This document shows, in pieces, positions 33,027 through 41,443 of a stretch of 64,000 bases of DNA. The translations under genes were made by a program, and so were the position numbers. Under the pieces are notes generated by a model. That model was not told where the DNA came from. It saw nothing but the letters and a program-made list of their open reading frames with translations, and made no database searches. The stretch lies in NCBI GenBank assembly GCA_964526785.1, contig CAZGMJ010000002.1:137762-201761 (forward strand), given 5' to 3'. Numbering within the stretch: position 1 is the first letter of the stretch; each line of letters begins with the position of its first letter. This stretch comes from CAZGMJ01 sp964526785 (GTDB taxonomy: Bacteria; Planctomycetota; Phycisphaerae; Sedimentisphaerales; Anaerobacaceae).

Positions 33027-35075
33027 ATGCGATACGTACCCTGTCTGCTTGCAGGCATTACGTTGACGTTTGCTTTCTTTAAGCCGTGCGCAGCCGCGCA
33101 CCCATGGCCGCAGGATAGCTGGCAACGGGCCGAACCCGAAGACGTGGGTATGGATGGGAAGATGCTGGCCAAAGCGCGGGCCTGCGCGCTGACCGGCGAG
33201 GGCTCCGGGATGATTACCCGGCACGGCAGGCTCGTCATGCAATGGGGCGACCAGGCCAGACGATACGATCTCAAATCGAGCACCAAGGCCATCGGCGTGA
33301 CGGCGGTGGGATTGGCGCTGAAGGACGGTAAGTTCGAGAGCCTCCACGAGTCGGCGGCCAGGTATCATCCAGGCCTCGGCGTGCCTCCCGAGGACAATAG
33401 GTCCACCGGATGGCTTGACGACATAACGCTCTTTCACCTGGCGACGCAGACGGCCGGCTTCGACAAACCCGGCGGCTACACGAAGCTGATGTTCGAGCCG
33501 GGCACGAAATGGTCGTACAGCGACGGCGGGCCGAACTGGCTGGCCGAGTGCGTGACGCTCGTGTATCAGCGGGATTTGCAGGAGTTGATGTTCGATCGCG
33601 TCTTCGGGCCGATAGGCATCAAGCGAAGTGAGCTGAGGTGGCGCGGCAACGCGTATCGGGATAAGAGTATTGAGGGCGTCGCCCGGCGGGAGTTCGGGTC
33701 GGGGATACATGCGAATGCGAACGCCATGGCGCGCATCGGCTATTTGTATCTGCGGCGGGGGCGGTGGCAGGAAAAGCAGCTTTTTCCGTCCTGGTTTGTG
33801 GATGCGGCCCGCGTGGTGCCGAATCAGATTCGCGGCCTGCCTGTGGTCAGGAAGGAAAGCTACTTCGATGCTTCGGACCATTACGGCCTGCTCTGGTGGA
33901 ACAACGCCGATGGCGAAATGCCCAACGTGCCGCGGGATGCATACTGGTCCTGGGGATTGTACGACAGCCTGATCGTCGTGATTCCGAGCCTCGATATCGT
34001 AGCCGGCCGGGCGGGCAAGTCGCTCAACAAACAGCGAAACTCACACTATGGATCGATCGAACCCTTCATCGAGCCGATTGCGATGTCCGTAACCGGGCAA
34101 AGCGGCCCGCTGCCGCCGTATCCCCCCAGCCCTGTCATAACGGACATCAAGTGGGCGCCGGTCGAATCTATCGTAAGGCTGGCTTCCGGCAGCGATAACT
34201 GGCCCATCACCTGGGCGGACGACGATTGCCTGTATACCGCTTACGGCGACGGGTGGGGATTCAAGCCGAAGGTGGACAGCAAGCTGAGCCTCGGGATCGC
34301 CAAAGTCACCGGTTCGCCGCCCGATGTCAAAGGCGTTAACATTCGCACAAAGACCGGCGAGCGACTCGGAGGGGGCTCGTCCGGCGCAAAGGCCGGCGGC
34401 ATGCTCTGCGTCGACGGCGTGCTGTATATGCTGGTGCGCAATACGGCCAATGCCCAGGTGGCCTGGTCGCAGGATCACGGCAGGACGTGGCGCTGGTGCG
34501 ACTGGAAATTCGACCTGAGCTTCGGTGCGCCGACGTTCCTCAACTTCGGCAAAGACTATGCCGCCGCCCGCGATGAATATGTGTACGTCTACTCGCTCGA
34601 TAGCGACAGTGCGTACGATCCCGCCGATCGCATGGTGATGGCCCGCGTGCCGAAGGACAAGATCCGCGTTCGCGATGCATACGAGTTCCTCGTCGGCCTC
34701 GATGGCTCGGACAAACCAATCTGGACCACGGACATTCGCGACCGCGGTGCCGTTTTCGTCAATCCCGGCCGGTGCTATCGCAGCGGAATCACGTACAACC
34801 CCGCTCTCAAGCGTTACCTCTGGTGCCAGACGCTGCCTGCCAGTACGGACAGCCGCGGCCCGCGATTCCAGGGCGGCTTCGGCATCTACGATGCCCCCGA
34901 ACCCTGGGGACCCTGGACGACGGTATACTACAATGAGAACTGGGACACCGGCCCGGGCGAGACAAGCAGCCTGCCCACGAAGTGGATGAGCCCCGACGGC
35001 AAAACGGTCCATCTGCTGTTCTCAGGCGATGACTGCTTCTCAATTCGCAAAGCGAGGTTGATAGTGAGTGACTGA
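33027..35075 (+). CDS. Exported serine hydrolase (beta-lactamase fold) fused to a DUF4185-like domain
   Basis: A 682-residue protein with a signal peptide (1-23). Residues about 30-350 form a class C beta-lactamase/esterase fold: the SxxK motif is SSTK (about residue 85) and the YxN position is YSD (about 168), a variant often seen in esterases. From about residue 375 a second domain, beta-propeller in character and similar to DUF4185, contains repeated strands such as VAWSQDHGRTWRW. Such fusions suggest an esterase that acts on a carbohydrate held by the propeller. The gene follows xseB by 42 bases but is unlikely to be functionally linked. Confidence 0.72.
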   Translation: MRYVPCLLAGITLTFAFFKPCAAAHPWPQDSWQRAEPEDVGMDGKMLAKARACALTGEGSGMITRHGRLVMQWGDQARRYDLKSSTKAIGVTAVGLALKDGKFESLHESAARYHPGLGVPPEDNRSTGWLDDITLFHLATQTAGFDKPGGYTKLMFEPGTKWSYSDGGPNWLAECVTLVYQRDLQELMFDRVFGPIGIKRSELRWRGNAYRDKSIEGVARREFGSGIHANANAMARIGYLYLRRGRWQEKQLFPSWFVDAARVVPNQIRGLPVVRKESYFDASDHYGLLWWNNADGEMPNVPRDAYWSWGLYDSLIVVIPSLDIVAGRAGKSLNKQRNSHYGSIEPFIEPIAMSVTGQSGPLPPYPPSPVITDIKWAPVESIVRLASGSDNWPITWADDDCLYTAYGDGWGFKPKVDSKLSLGIAKVTGSPPDVKGVNIRTKTGERLGGGSSGAKAGGMLCVDGVLYMLVRNTANAQVAWSQDHGRTWRWCDWKFDLSFGAPTFLNFGKDYAAARDEYVYVYSLDSDSAYDPADRMVMARVPKDKIRVRDAYEFLVGLDGSDKPIWTTDIRDRGAVFVNPGRCYRSGITYNPALKRYLWCQTLPASTDSRGPRFQGGFGIYDAPEPWGPWTTVYYNENWDTGPGETSSLPTKWMSPDGKTVHLLFSGDDCFSIRKARLIVSD

Positions 35076-35122
35076 CAGCGGTAACCTCCCGCACGCTTAT
35101 TGTGTGAACAGAAGGGGAAACG

Positions 35123-36238
35123 ATGTCGGAGGCCTTTTTGGACTCCAAGCTGCGGTATTTGTCATTTGTGCTGGCGACGTCTATTCTTGTGGGGGGAGGG
35201 TGCAGCTATGGGCCGGTTAATAGTGGTAGTGTCTTGCGGGATCGTGGGGTTGAGCGGATTGATCCTAATGACGGGCCGTTTGTGATTGAGAGTGTGGAGA
35301 AGGCGGGTGCCGACGGGAATGAGCCGGAGGAGATACGTGTTGTCAAATGGAAGAAGACTCGGGTCACGGGGAGCCTGTTGCGGGATCGGGGTCTGTGGCT
35401 GAAGTACCAGTGGTGGTATTTCAACAGGTTCAGTCAGCCGGCGGTGGAGGTTGAGATGCCGGGGGGGCACAGATGTACGGCGATGCTGGATACGGGCTTT
35501 TCGGGGGCTGTGTATGTCAACGATCTGGTGGTGAGGCAGAGTGATCTGGCGGTGTTTCCGATGGGCGCGCATTCTGATACGGGGTGCGGGCAGGGGTACT
35601 GTGAGATTGAAGGCATGAAGATCGGGACGGTGACGGTTGAGAATCCGCCGTGTTGGTACGAGCAGAGACACTGGCAGCTTCGAGTGTTGGGGGTTCCGCT
35701 GTATCGGCACAAGACCGTACTGATCGGGATGGGGATGATCGGCAAGTTCTCGCATGTTCTGTTTGACAATGCTAACCGGCGGGCCAGGCTGAGTCCGCAT
35801 GAGCAGTTCGAGCCCAATGAGCCGTCACGGTGGGTGCGCATTCCGTTTGTCGTCGAGCGGGAGAATGGCGGGTTGCGAATGATGGTTGATATATCTCTGG
35901 GCGGGCACAATATCCATGTCGAGTTCGACACTTGCGGCGCCAAGCCGGGGCTGATACTGCGCGATGATGTGTGGCAGCGTGTGAGCGGTAGTGTGGACGT
36001 GCGAGGAGGGGGCAAGGCACTGCATCCTTCTTACCAGTTCGGGTGGCACTGGTGTCGTCGGTATACGCTGCCTGAGTTGCAGATGGGCGAGCTGGCTCTG
36101 GAGAGGACGAAGGTGGATGTTTTGCCTGCGGGGAGCAAATTCGGGAAGGAATTCGAGGGGATACTGACGCTCGATGCCTTCAGGGAGACGGCGGTTGTTC
36201 TGGATTTCAAACGCAGCGTTATCTGGATCAGGAAGTGA
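35123..36238 (+). CDS. Lipoprotein with two aspartyl protease-like lobes
   Basis: A 371-residue predicted lipoprotein (lipobox-like VGGGC at about 23-27). One retropepsin/pepsin-like lobe carries AMLDTGFSGAVYV (about residue 119); the second has VEFDTCGAKPG (about residue 275), where the catalytic DTG/DSG is changed to DTC. Bilobal bacterial pepsin-like proteins are uncommon; the second lobe may be inactive or the two lobes may pair. The codon use here is richer in G/T-ending codons than in neighbouring genes. The function is unknown beyond a possible protease. Confidence 0.6.
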   Translation: MSEAFLDSKLRYLSFVLATSILVGGGCSYGPVNSGSVLRDRGVERIDPNDGPFVIESVEKAGADGNEPEEIRVVKWKKTRVTGSLLRDRGLWLKYQWWYFNRFSQPAVEVEMPGGHRCTAMLDTGFSGAVYVNDLVVRQSDLAVFPMGAHSDTGCGQGYCEIEGMKIGTVTVENPPCWYEQRHWQLRVLGVPLYRHKTVLIGMGMIGKFSHVLFDNANRRARLSPHEQFEPNEPSRWVRIPFVVERENGGLRMMVDISLGGHNIHVEFDTCGAKPGLILRDDVWQRVSGSVDVRGGGKALHPSYQFGWHWCRRYTLPELQMGELALERTKVDVLPAGSKFGKEFEGILTLDAFRETAVVLDFKRSVIWIRK

Positions 36239-36281
36239 CGGTGTTGTCGGCCGTGTTCTGTTTGACCTACCTGGGGTTTCC

Positions 36282-38486
36282 TCACTTGTAGAGTGTCGGG
36301 CGGCAAAGTGGGGGGAGTTTGATTGTCCGGCCGGAGGGGGGCTCTTCGATAATCATGTGATACTTCTCCGGGTCGGTGCCAACGGCGCCGCGGATAGCTT
36401 CTTTGCCTATGGGCATTGGCTGGTCGATCATGTTGGCGAGGAGGAAGTTGGGGGTGTTTTCGATTCTGAAGAGGGTGCTGCCTTCGCGGGCTGAGGCGTT
36501 GCCGCCGTAGCCAAAGAGGCGGATGTTGTCGGAGTTTCTGATCCAGAGGATGTAGGTGTTGCCTTCGCTTTTTAGGCCATAGATCGAGACGTTGCAGGAG
36601 TCGGCGATTTCCATATTTGCTTTGCTGCGGACGCCTTCGGGACAGGTATGATAGAACGCGAGCGGTTCGGATGTGCCTTCTATGAGAATCTGGCGATAGC
36701 CGGTGTCGCCGAGACCTACGCCTGATTCGAAATTGTACCATTTACCGCCGCCGCTGTTCGTGATCTGTACCAGGGGCCAGGAGCGGGGGCCGTGTGGGGC
36801 GGATCTTCTGCCGTAGCCGGAGAAGGGCATGAGGAGGAAGTCGACGTCGCGGACGATGGAGTGGCGGCCTGCACGCCAGTGGAGTGTGTAGGCGCGGGGC
36901 AGTTCATAGGGAGTGTAGATGCCGCAGAAGGCCATGGTGGTTGTGGCTGATTTGTCGTCTGGGGTCTGGACGAGCGGTCTCGTTTCGCTGGCGAAGTAGG
37001 GCTCGTCGGGGTGGGCGGCGAGAATTGAGAATCGCTTGCCGATGCCGATCAGTTTTGTATTGGAGCGAAGGTGGAGGGTTCTTGTCAGGCGGTAGACGCC
37101 TTTGGGAAGGAAGATGATTTGGTTTTCGTCTACGGCTTTCTGGAGGGCTGAGGTGTCGTCGGTGAGGCCGTCGCCTTTGGCGTTGTATGGTGGGGATTTG
37201 ACGTTGACGGCGTTCGGTGACTGCCATGAGGGGAAGTTGTCGGGCCAGAGGTGTTGGCTCTGGAGGTCTTGCGGCGGGGCTTTGTCGGGCTCGGCTTTGA
37301 ACAGCGTGCGGGAGGCTTTGACGCCGTCGAGGTAGATTGATGTTTCATACTGCAGGCCTTTGTAGGGGGCGGGCTTTATGCTTTGGGCGTATTCTTCGGT
37401 GTGGGTCCAGTCTTCGGCGTTTCCTTCGGTCTTGTCGCCGCCCGGGGTCTCGGCGAGGATTGCTGCGTTCTTTGCGAAGACGCTGTGAAGATAGAAACTG
37501 CGGTTGGCGGCGATCAGAGTGTTGTCGGGATCGGGCTTGTCAAACGAGACCTCAGAGTCAACGAGCGTAAGAGGGCCCTGGAAGTGGACGTTCCATTCAG
37601 GGGCGATCTTGATTGTGGGGCCGGGGGTGGTGGATCGGATCTTGAGGCCGACGGCGCAGAGGGCTTGGCGACCTCCGTAAATGATCGCGTGCCTCCGCTG
37701 GTTTATCAACGTTATTCCCGTAATGGTCGGAGCGGGCTGGGTCTGTCGGAGATCCATGCCGATCTGGCCACCGATGATGGTGATGCCGGCGTGGCTGCCG
37801 CCGGAGCCGCAGCCGCCTTCGACGCCGGTCAGGCCGTGGGTGGCGTCGATAGTGCAATCCTGTATGCCGGAGCCCTGGGCGCCGCGGAGCCGGATGGCGA
37901 CGGCGCCGGGGTTGCCCCGGCCTATCGTGATGTTGAGGCCGATGAACACCTGGTTGAAGCAGATGTTTGGCTGGGGCTGGTCCGGCTTGTCGAGATTGCG
38001 GGCCCAGAAGTGGATTACGTATTTGGGATGCTCGGGGTCGTCGTAGCCGGCGGAGTTGGGGGCGAGGAGTATCGTCGGTCGGGGCTTGCCGGGGCGATTG
38101 TCACCGACGAGGGTGCACGGAAACTGGCCGGCGCCGGTGAGTTTGCCATGCTGGCGGCGGTAGAAGCCCTGGATGCATGAGATCGTGTCGGAGATGCGAT
38201 AAGTGCCGGATGGGAAGAAGCAGACCATTTGATGGTCGCGTGCGAAGTTGACGGCGTGCTGGACTGCTTCCGTTGAGTCTTTGGATCCGGTTGGGTCGGC
38301 GTTGAGGGGTTCTGCGGTGACATCGACGAAGCCAAGTTCGGCCAACTTTCTATTGGCAAGCTCGGAGGGGACGGTGAGATTGAGCAGGTCCTTGATGGGC
38401 GAGTGGATCGTGTCGTGGATGTAGGGCTGGGAATGTGCTATTGGGTTTATGACCAGTAGCAGTATGATGACGGTGCGTTTGTTCAT
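36282..38486 (-). CDS. Exported pectate-lyase-like beta-helix protein (GH55-like, duplicated)
   Basis: A 734-residue protein with a signal peptide (about 1-20) and two right-handed beta-helix domains. Each half starts with the hallmark of pectate-lyase-3/GH55 proteins: near residues 50-105 (NADPTGSKDSTEAVQHAV ... FFPSGTYRI) and near 430-480 (NAKGDGLTDDTSALQKAV ... FLPKGVYRL). Two tandem helices are typical of GH55 glucanases and related polysaccharide hydrolases or lyases. The precise substrate cannot be told. Codon use resembles the preceding lipoprotein gene (shared G/T-rich coding pattern on the plus strand), suggesting shared history. Confidence 0.78.
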   Translation of the reverse strand: MNKRTVIILLLVINPIAHSQPYIHDTIHSPIKDLLNLTVPSELANRKLAELGFVDVTAEPLNADPTGSKDSTEAVQHAVNFARDHQMVCFFPSGTYRISDTISCIQGFYRRQHGKLTGAGQFPCTLVGDNRPGKPRPTILLAPNSAGYDDPEHPKYVIHFWARNLDKPDQPQPNICFNQVFIGLNITIGRGNPGAVAIRLRGAQGSGIQDCTIDATHGLTGVEGGCGSGGSHAGITIIGGQIGMDLRQTQPAPTITGITLINQRRHAIIYGGRQALCAVGLKIRSTTPGPTIKIAPEWNVHFQGPLTLVDSEVSFDKPDPDNTLIAANRSFYLHSVFAKNAAILAETPGGDKTEGNAEDWTHTEEYAQSIKPAPYKGLQYETSIYLDGVKASRTLFKAEPDKAPPQDLQSQHLWPDNFPSWQSPNAVNVKSPPYNAKGDGLTDDTSALQKAVDENQIIFLPKGVYRLTRTLHLRSNTKLIGIGKRFSILAAHPDEPYFASETRPLVQTPDDKSATTTMAFCGIYTPYELPRAYTLHWRAGRHSIVRDVDFLLMPFSGYGRRSAPHGPRSWPLVQITNSGGGKWYNFESGVGLGDTGYRQILIEGTSEPLAFYHTCPEGVRSKANMEIADSCNVSIYGLKSEGNTYILWIRNSDNIRLFGYGGNASAREGSTLFRIENTPNFLLANMIDQPMPIGKEAIRGAVGTDPEKYHMIIEEPPSGRTIKLPPLCRPTLYK

Positions 38487-38510
38487 GGGCGGGGACCTGT
38501 GCTGCGGTTG

Positions 38511-39590
38511 TTACTTCTTGAGTTCTTTTGACGTTGCGAGGGCTATGACTCGGCCCTGGTCGCCTACCGCGCAGTAGAAGTGGTAGACGATGCCATCGTG
38601 CTTGATGACCCACGGCTTGTGGGCGTAGGTTTTGTCGTACGGTTCGGAGGGCTCGACGAGGTCGGGGCCGGTCCATTTCGTCCAGTGGACAAGGTCATAC
38701 GAGCAGGCGAAGGTGTCGAATGCCTTGGGTCGCCAGAAGGCGCCGAAGTAGAACATGACCCAGATACTCCCGATGCGTGTGATCTGTGGGTCGCCGGAAA
38801 TGCCTTTGCCGTTGTCGATGACGGGCTCGCGGCCGTAGCGGAGCCAGTGTGTCATATCGTCCGAGACGGCCATCCCGATGCGCTCGTAGCCCTGGTTAGG
38901 CTTGCCGTTGTAGAACATCACGAAAGGGTAGCCGAGTGTCTTGTCGTGGTCGTAGATGATGTGGCTTTTGTATTGGGTAAGCATCTCGAATTTGCGAACG
39001 TCCGGCTGGTCGCGCGAGAGAACGGGCTCATCCAAACGCATCCACTCATCCGGCTCTGTCGGGTCTTGCGTCCACGCGATGCCAATGGCAAGCGGATCGC
39101 TCTCGTAGCCCTTGAGGGCGCCGCCGAGATAGGAGAGCCAGTATTTGCCGTCGTATTTCTGCAGTCCATACGACCCGCCCCACGTATGGTCCTGCAGGGC
39201 GATGTAGCCGGCGGTCTGCATCGCGTCCCACCGGCCTGGCGTGAACGTCATGATCTTGCCGAGGGGGTGCCAGTCGACCAGATCGGTGCTCTCGGCCAGG
39301 GCCGTTTCGTAGCCGGCGCCGTCGAAAATGATGTACATCATATACCACTTGTCGCCGTGGCGAAAAACGCTTGGGCAATCGAGCTTGCGGCCGTTCTCGC
39401 CCTTGAGGATTATCCCGTACTTGTGGGGCGTCCTCACCTGCTCGTAGATTCGCCGCATCGTCTGCTCGCTCACGTCTCTGCCGTCTGAACGAGCCGGAAT
39501 AATCTGCCTCCCGCCCTCGGCGCAAAACCCAAAAGATGTCATCAGCGAGAGTCCGAAGAACAGGGCTGATAGTCCGGCCGGTTTCTTCAT
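38511..39590 (-). CDS. Exported five-bladed beta-propeller glycosidase-like protein (GH43-like)
   Basis: A 359-residue protein with a signal peptide (about 1-24). The repeated blade pattern of GH43/62/32-type enzymes is visible in segments such as DCPSVFRHGDKWYMMY, KYWLSYLG, PFVMFYNG, SGDPQITRIGSIWVMFY and KPWVIKHDGIVYHFY. The first Asp (in LDCPSV) and a later Glu or Asp may be catalytic, but I cannot assign the pair by eye. An upstream start would add 24 residues, so ATG 39590 (MKKPAG) is preferred. It sits 24 bases downstream of nothing else on its strand and is followed by the pectate-lyase-like gene, likely the same transcript. Confidence 0.72.
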   Translation of the reverse strand: MKKPAGLSALFFGLSLMTSFGFCAEGGRQIIPARSDGRDVSEQTMRRIYEQVRTPHKYGIILKGENGRKLDCPSVFRHGDKWYMMYIIFDGAGYETALAESTDLVDWHPLGKIMTFTPGRWDAMQTAGYIALQDHTWGGSYGLQKYDGKYWLSYLGGALKGYESDPLAIGIAWTQDPTEPDEWMRLDEPVLSRDQPDVRKFEMLTQYKSHIIYDHDKTLGYPFVMFYNGKPNQGYERIGMAVSDDMTHWLRYGREPVIDNGKGISGDPQITRIGSIWVMFYFGAFWRPKAFDTFACSYDLVHWTKWTGPDLVEPSEPYDKTYAHKPWVIKHDGIVYHFYCAVGDQGRVIALATSKELKK

Positions 39591-39695
39591 ATAGGCTGTC
39601 TCCGATCCGACGGAATCGTCAATTTGCCCCTGCATTGTACTACACGCCAGGGGGCAATTCATAGCATGAAGCGGCCTCGGGCCGGCGGAATTTTG

Positions 39696-39724
39696 TTGAA
39701 TTGGAGCGTTTGCCGCGGTAAAAA
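39696..39724 (+). promoter_or_regulatory. Candidate promoter of tRNA-Leu
   Basis: TTGAAT (39696-39701) and TAAAAA (39719-39724), 17-base spacer. The expected start near 39731 leaves only about 5 bases of 5' leader before the tRNA. Confidence 0.4.
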
Positions 39725-39735
39725 GAGCCTTCGCC

Positions 39736-39819
39736 GCGAGCGTGGCGGAACTGGCAGACGCGCAAGGTTTAGGTCCTTGTGTCCTTCGGGACGTGGAGGT
39801 TCGACTCCTCTCGCTCGCA
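39736..39819 (+). tRNA. tRNA-Leu, anticodon UAG
   Basis: An 84-base class II tRNA. The acceptor arms GCGAGCG and CGCTCGC pair fully. The anticodon stem CAAGG/CCTTG encloses the loop TTTAGGT, giving anticodon UAG (reads CUA-type leucine codons). A long variable arm (TGTCCTTCGGGACG) and the T-arm GGAGG-TTCGACT-CCTCT follow. CCA is not encoded. Confidence 0.95.
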
Positions 39820-39840
39820 ATTCACTGCAGGGAGAACCAC

Positions 39841-39987
39841 GTGCGATTCCTCAAGGCCCGTCCTTCCGCATCGGACCGCCATATCTGCTGTCTGCCATCG
39901 ATGAGCGGGCAAGCTCCCGCGCCGGCCATTGCAGACAACAAACTCTTTGTGCGGACCGCCTGCCATCTATACGCAATAGGCGAATGA
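39841..39987 (+). pseudogene. Remnant of a PQQ-type beta-propeller protein C-terminus
   Basis: Directly after tRNA-Leu, an open frame ends with QAPAPAIADNKLFVRTACHL (followed by YAIGE and the stop at 39985-39987). This is the look of the last blade of BamB-like/PQQ-repeat proteins, in which a phrase like SPAIADGKLFVRT..HLY.IG closes the protein. The upstream blades are missing and the 5' part of this frame is tRNA sequence, so it is probably the tail of a gene whose body was lost, perhaps by a recombination at the tRNA. Identification is by memory of the motif. The rest of 39820-40083 holds no gene. Confidence 0.4.
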
Positions 39988-40083
39988 ACTGCCCGGGCGT
40001 GCAGGATAGCTGCCTCCAGATTACTGCGCAGATATCCTCACGTGTTTGTTGCGCCGCTTCTGTGAAACCTCTCACGCGAACCG

Positions 40084-41280
40084 TCACTTGCCCCGTGCAA
40101 CAGTGTCAGCCGTGCGCACACAGCGGACGTAGTTGTGGATGCGGATTTGGTCCGCCTGTGGACCGAGACCTCGAGGATACCGTCTCGGATCGCCGGCTTT
40201 GGGGTCGCTCCGCTGCGCCCCTGCGCCGTGAGCGTTGACCGAGACGCGCCCCGTGCGCCGGTCGTGCGCGGACGCCTGCCCGAAGCATACGTATATCCCA
40301 AAACCGTTCTCGACGTGCGTTGTGCCCGTCCAGAACCAGGATTCGGTTTCGCTGATTTCAAATATCGGATCGATTGCAGCGCTCCGGCCTGCGCGATCCA
40401 CGGCGTCCGGAGCCCGCGAATAATCGACAATACTCTGCAACTCCTTGGCGTTCGGCATCCTCCAGTCGTTGTGACCGGCGTACTGAAGATTCTCGGCGTA
40501 GCGCAAAGCGCTTTGCCAGTTCATAGCCCGGCCGCTGTCGGTTTGCGTCCACATAAGTCCCGTCGCCCGATCCGTGATCGTGCCGTCGCCGTTATCCACG
40601 AAGTCATTCTTGCCGTACGCACGACTTCCTCGCACGCATCGTACGAAGGACCGTTTCGTCGGTCCGCCTCCGCGCCCGATTGGATAGGATTTGATCCGTC
40701 CGTCGGCGAAGTTGAAGCCGAACGCCGATTGGTCCCCGCGCATGGTTCTTCCGACGTACTCGTTCGAAGACCAGTACTGAGCGTCCATGATCCGATGGCC
40801 CCCGGAGGTGTCAGGATATTCGAAATCGAAATACCGCGTGTCGATGTATGGCGTCTCTGTGTGCTGGTTCCCGTAGAACATCGCAAGCGAGTAGAGTTCC
40901 TTGATCATCGGCAATCGCCAGTCATCATGGCCCGCCAGAACGAGCTGCTCGGCGTACCGCCGCGCATCATCCCACGCGTAATGTTCAAATGTGGGCGTCT
41001 GCTGCCACATCAAACCCGTCTTGAGGTCGGTAATCGTGCCGTCCCCATTGTCCTGATATGACGGTTCAGGCCCGTCGTAATTTGCATCCTGTCCGTAGAA
41101 CGCTTCACCCGGCCGTGGACAGTCAATCTCGCCGCGATTGCCGTAGCACTTGGTCTGGCCGGTGTCGACCACCGCATACGTATAATCGCCGCTCGCCTCA
41201 CAAATCGGACAAAGTGCGTACAGTACCGCTGCCATGAACAGCTCGACCGTTCCCACTCGTGCCATTTGCTTTGCCATCAT
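40084..41280 (-). CDS. Exported protein with two DUF1566 (Lcl C-terminal) domains
   Basis: A 398-residue protein with a signal-like hydrophobic N-terminus (about 11-29) and two copies of the DUF1566 fold, near residues 75-215 and 225-395. Each begins with the pattern DNGDGTITD..TGLMW and contains DDWRLP/NDWRMP, and each ends in a conserved FVRCVRG or YVRCVRT. The domain is a C-type-lectin-like or sulfatase-modifying-like fold found in exported and surface proteins; the function is not established. Two methionines open the frame; either could be the start. Confidence 0.75.
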   Translation of the reverse strand: MMAKQMARVGTVELFMAAVLYALCPICEASGDYTYAVVDTGQTKCYGNRGEIDCPRPGEAFYGQDANYDGPEPSYQDNGDGTITDLKTGLMWQQTPTFEHYAWDDARRYAEQLVLAGHDDWRLPMIKELYSLAMFYGNQHTETPYIDTRYFDFEYPDTSGGHRIMDAQYWSSNEYVGRTMRGDQSAFGFNFADGRIKSYPIGRGGGPTKRSFVRCVRGSRAYGKNDFVDNGDGTITDRATGLMWTQTDSGRAMNWQSALRYAENLQYAGHNDWRMPNAKELQSIVDYSRAPDAVDRAGRSAAIDPIFEISETESWFWTGTTHVENGFGIYVCFGQASAHDRRTGRVSVNAHGAGAQRSDPKAGDPRRYPRGLGPQADQIRIHNYVRCVRTADTVARGK

Positions 41281-41443
41281 TGCACCTGCCTGTAATCGTT
41301 CACCCCGTTTCTTGCTGACCTATACGTTCTACCGGGATAGTGACAAAGCGCGGGCCGGAAGTTACAGTCCGGCATGGAAAACTGTGCGACCTTCAAAACG
41401 TACGATCCGCTCGAAGCCGGACCGTGGTAGGGGTTCATCCGGC

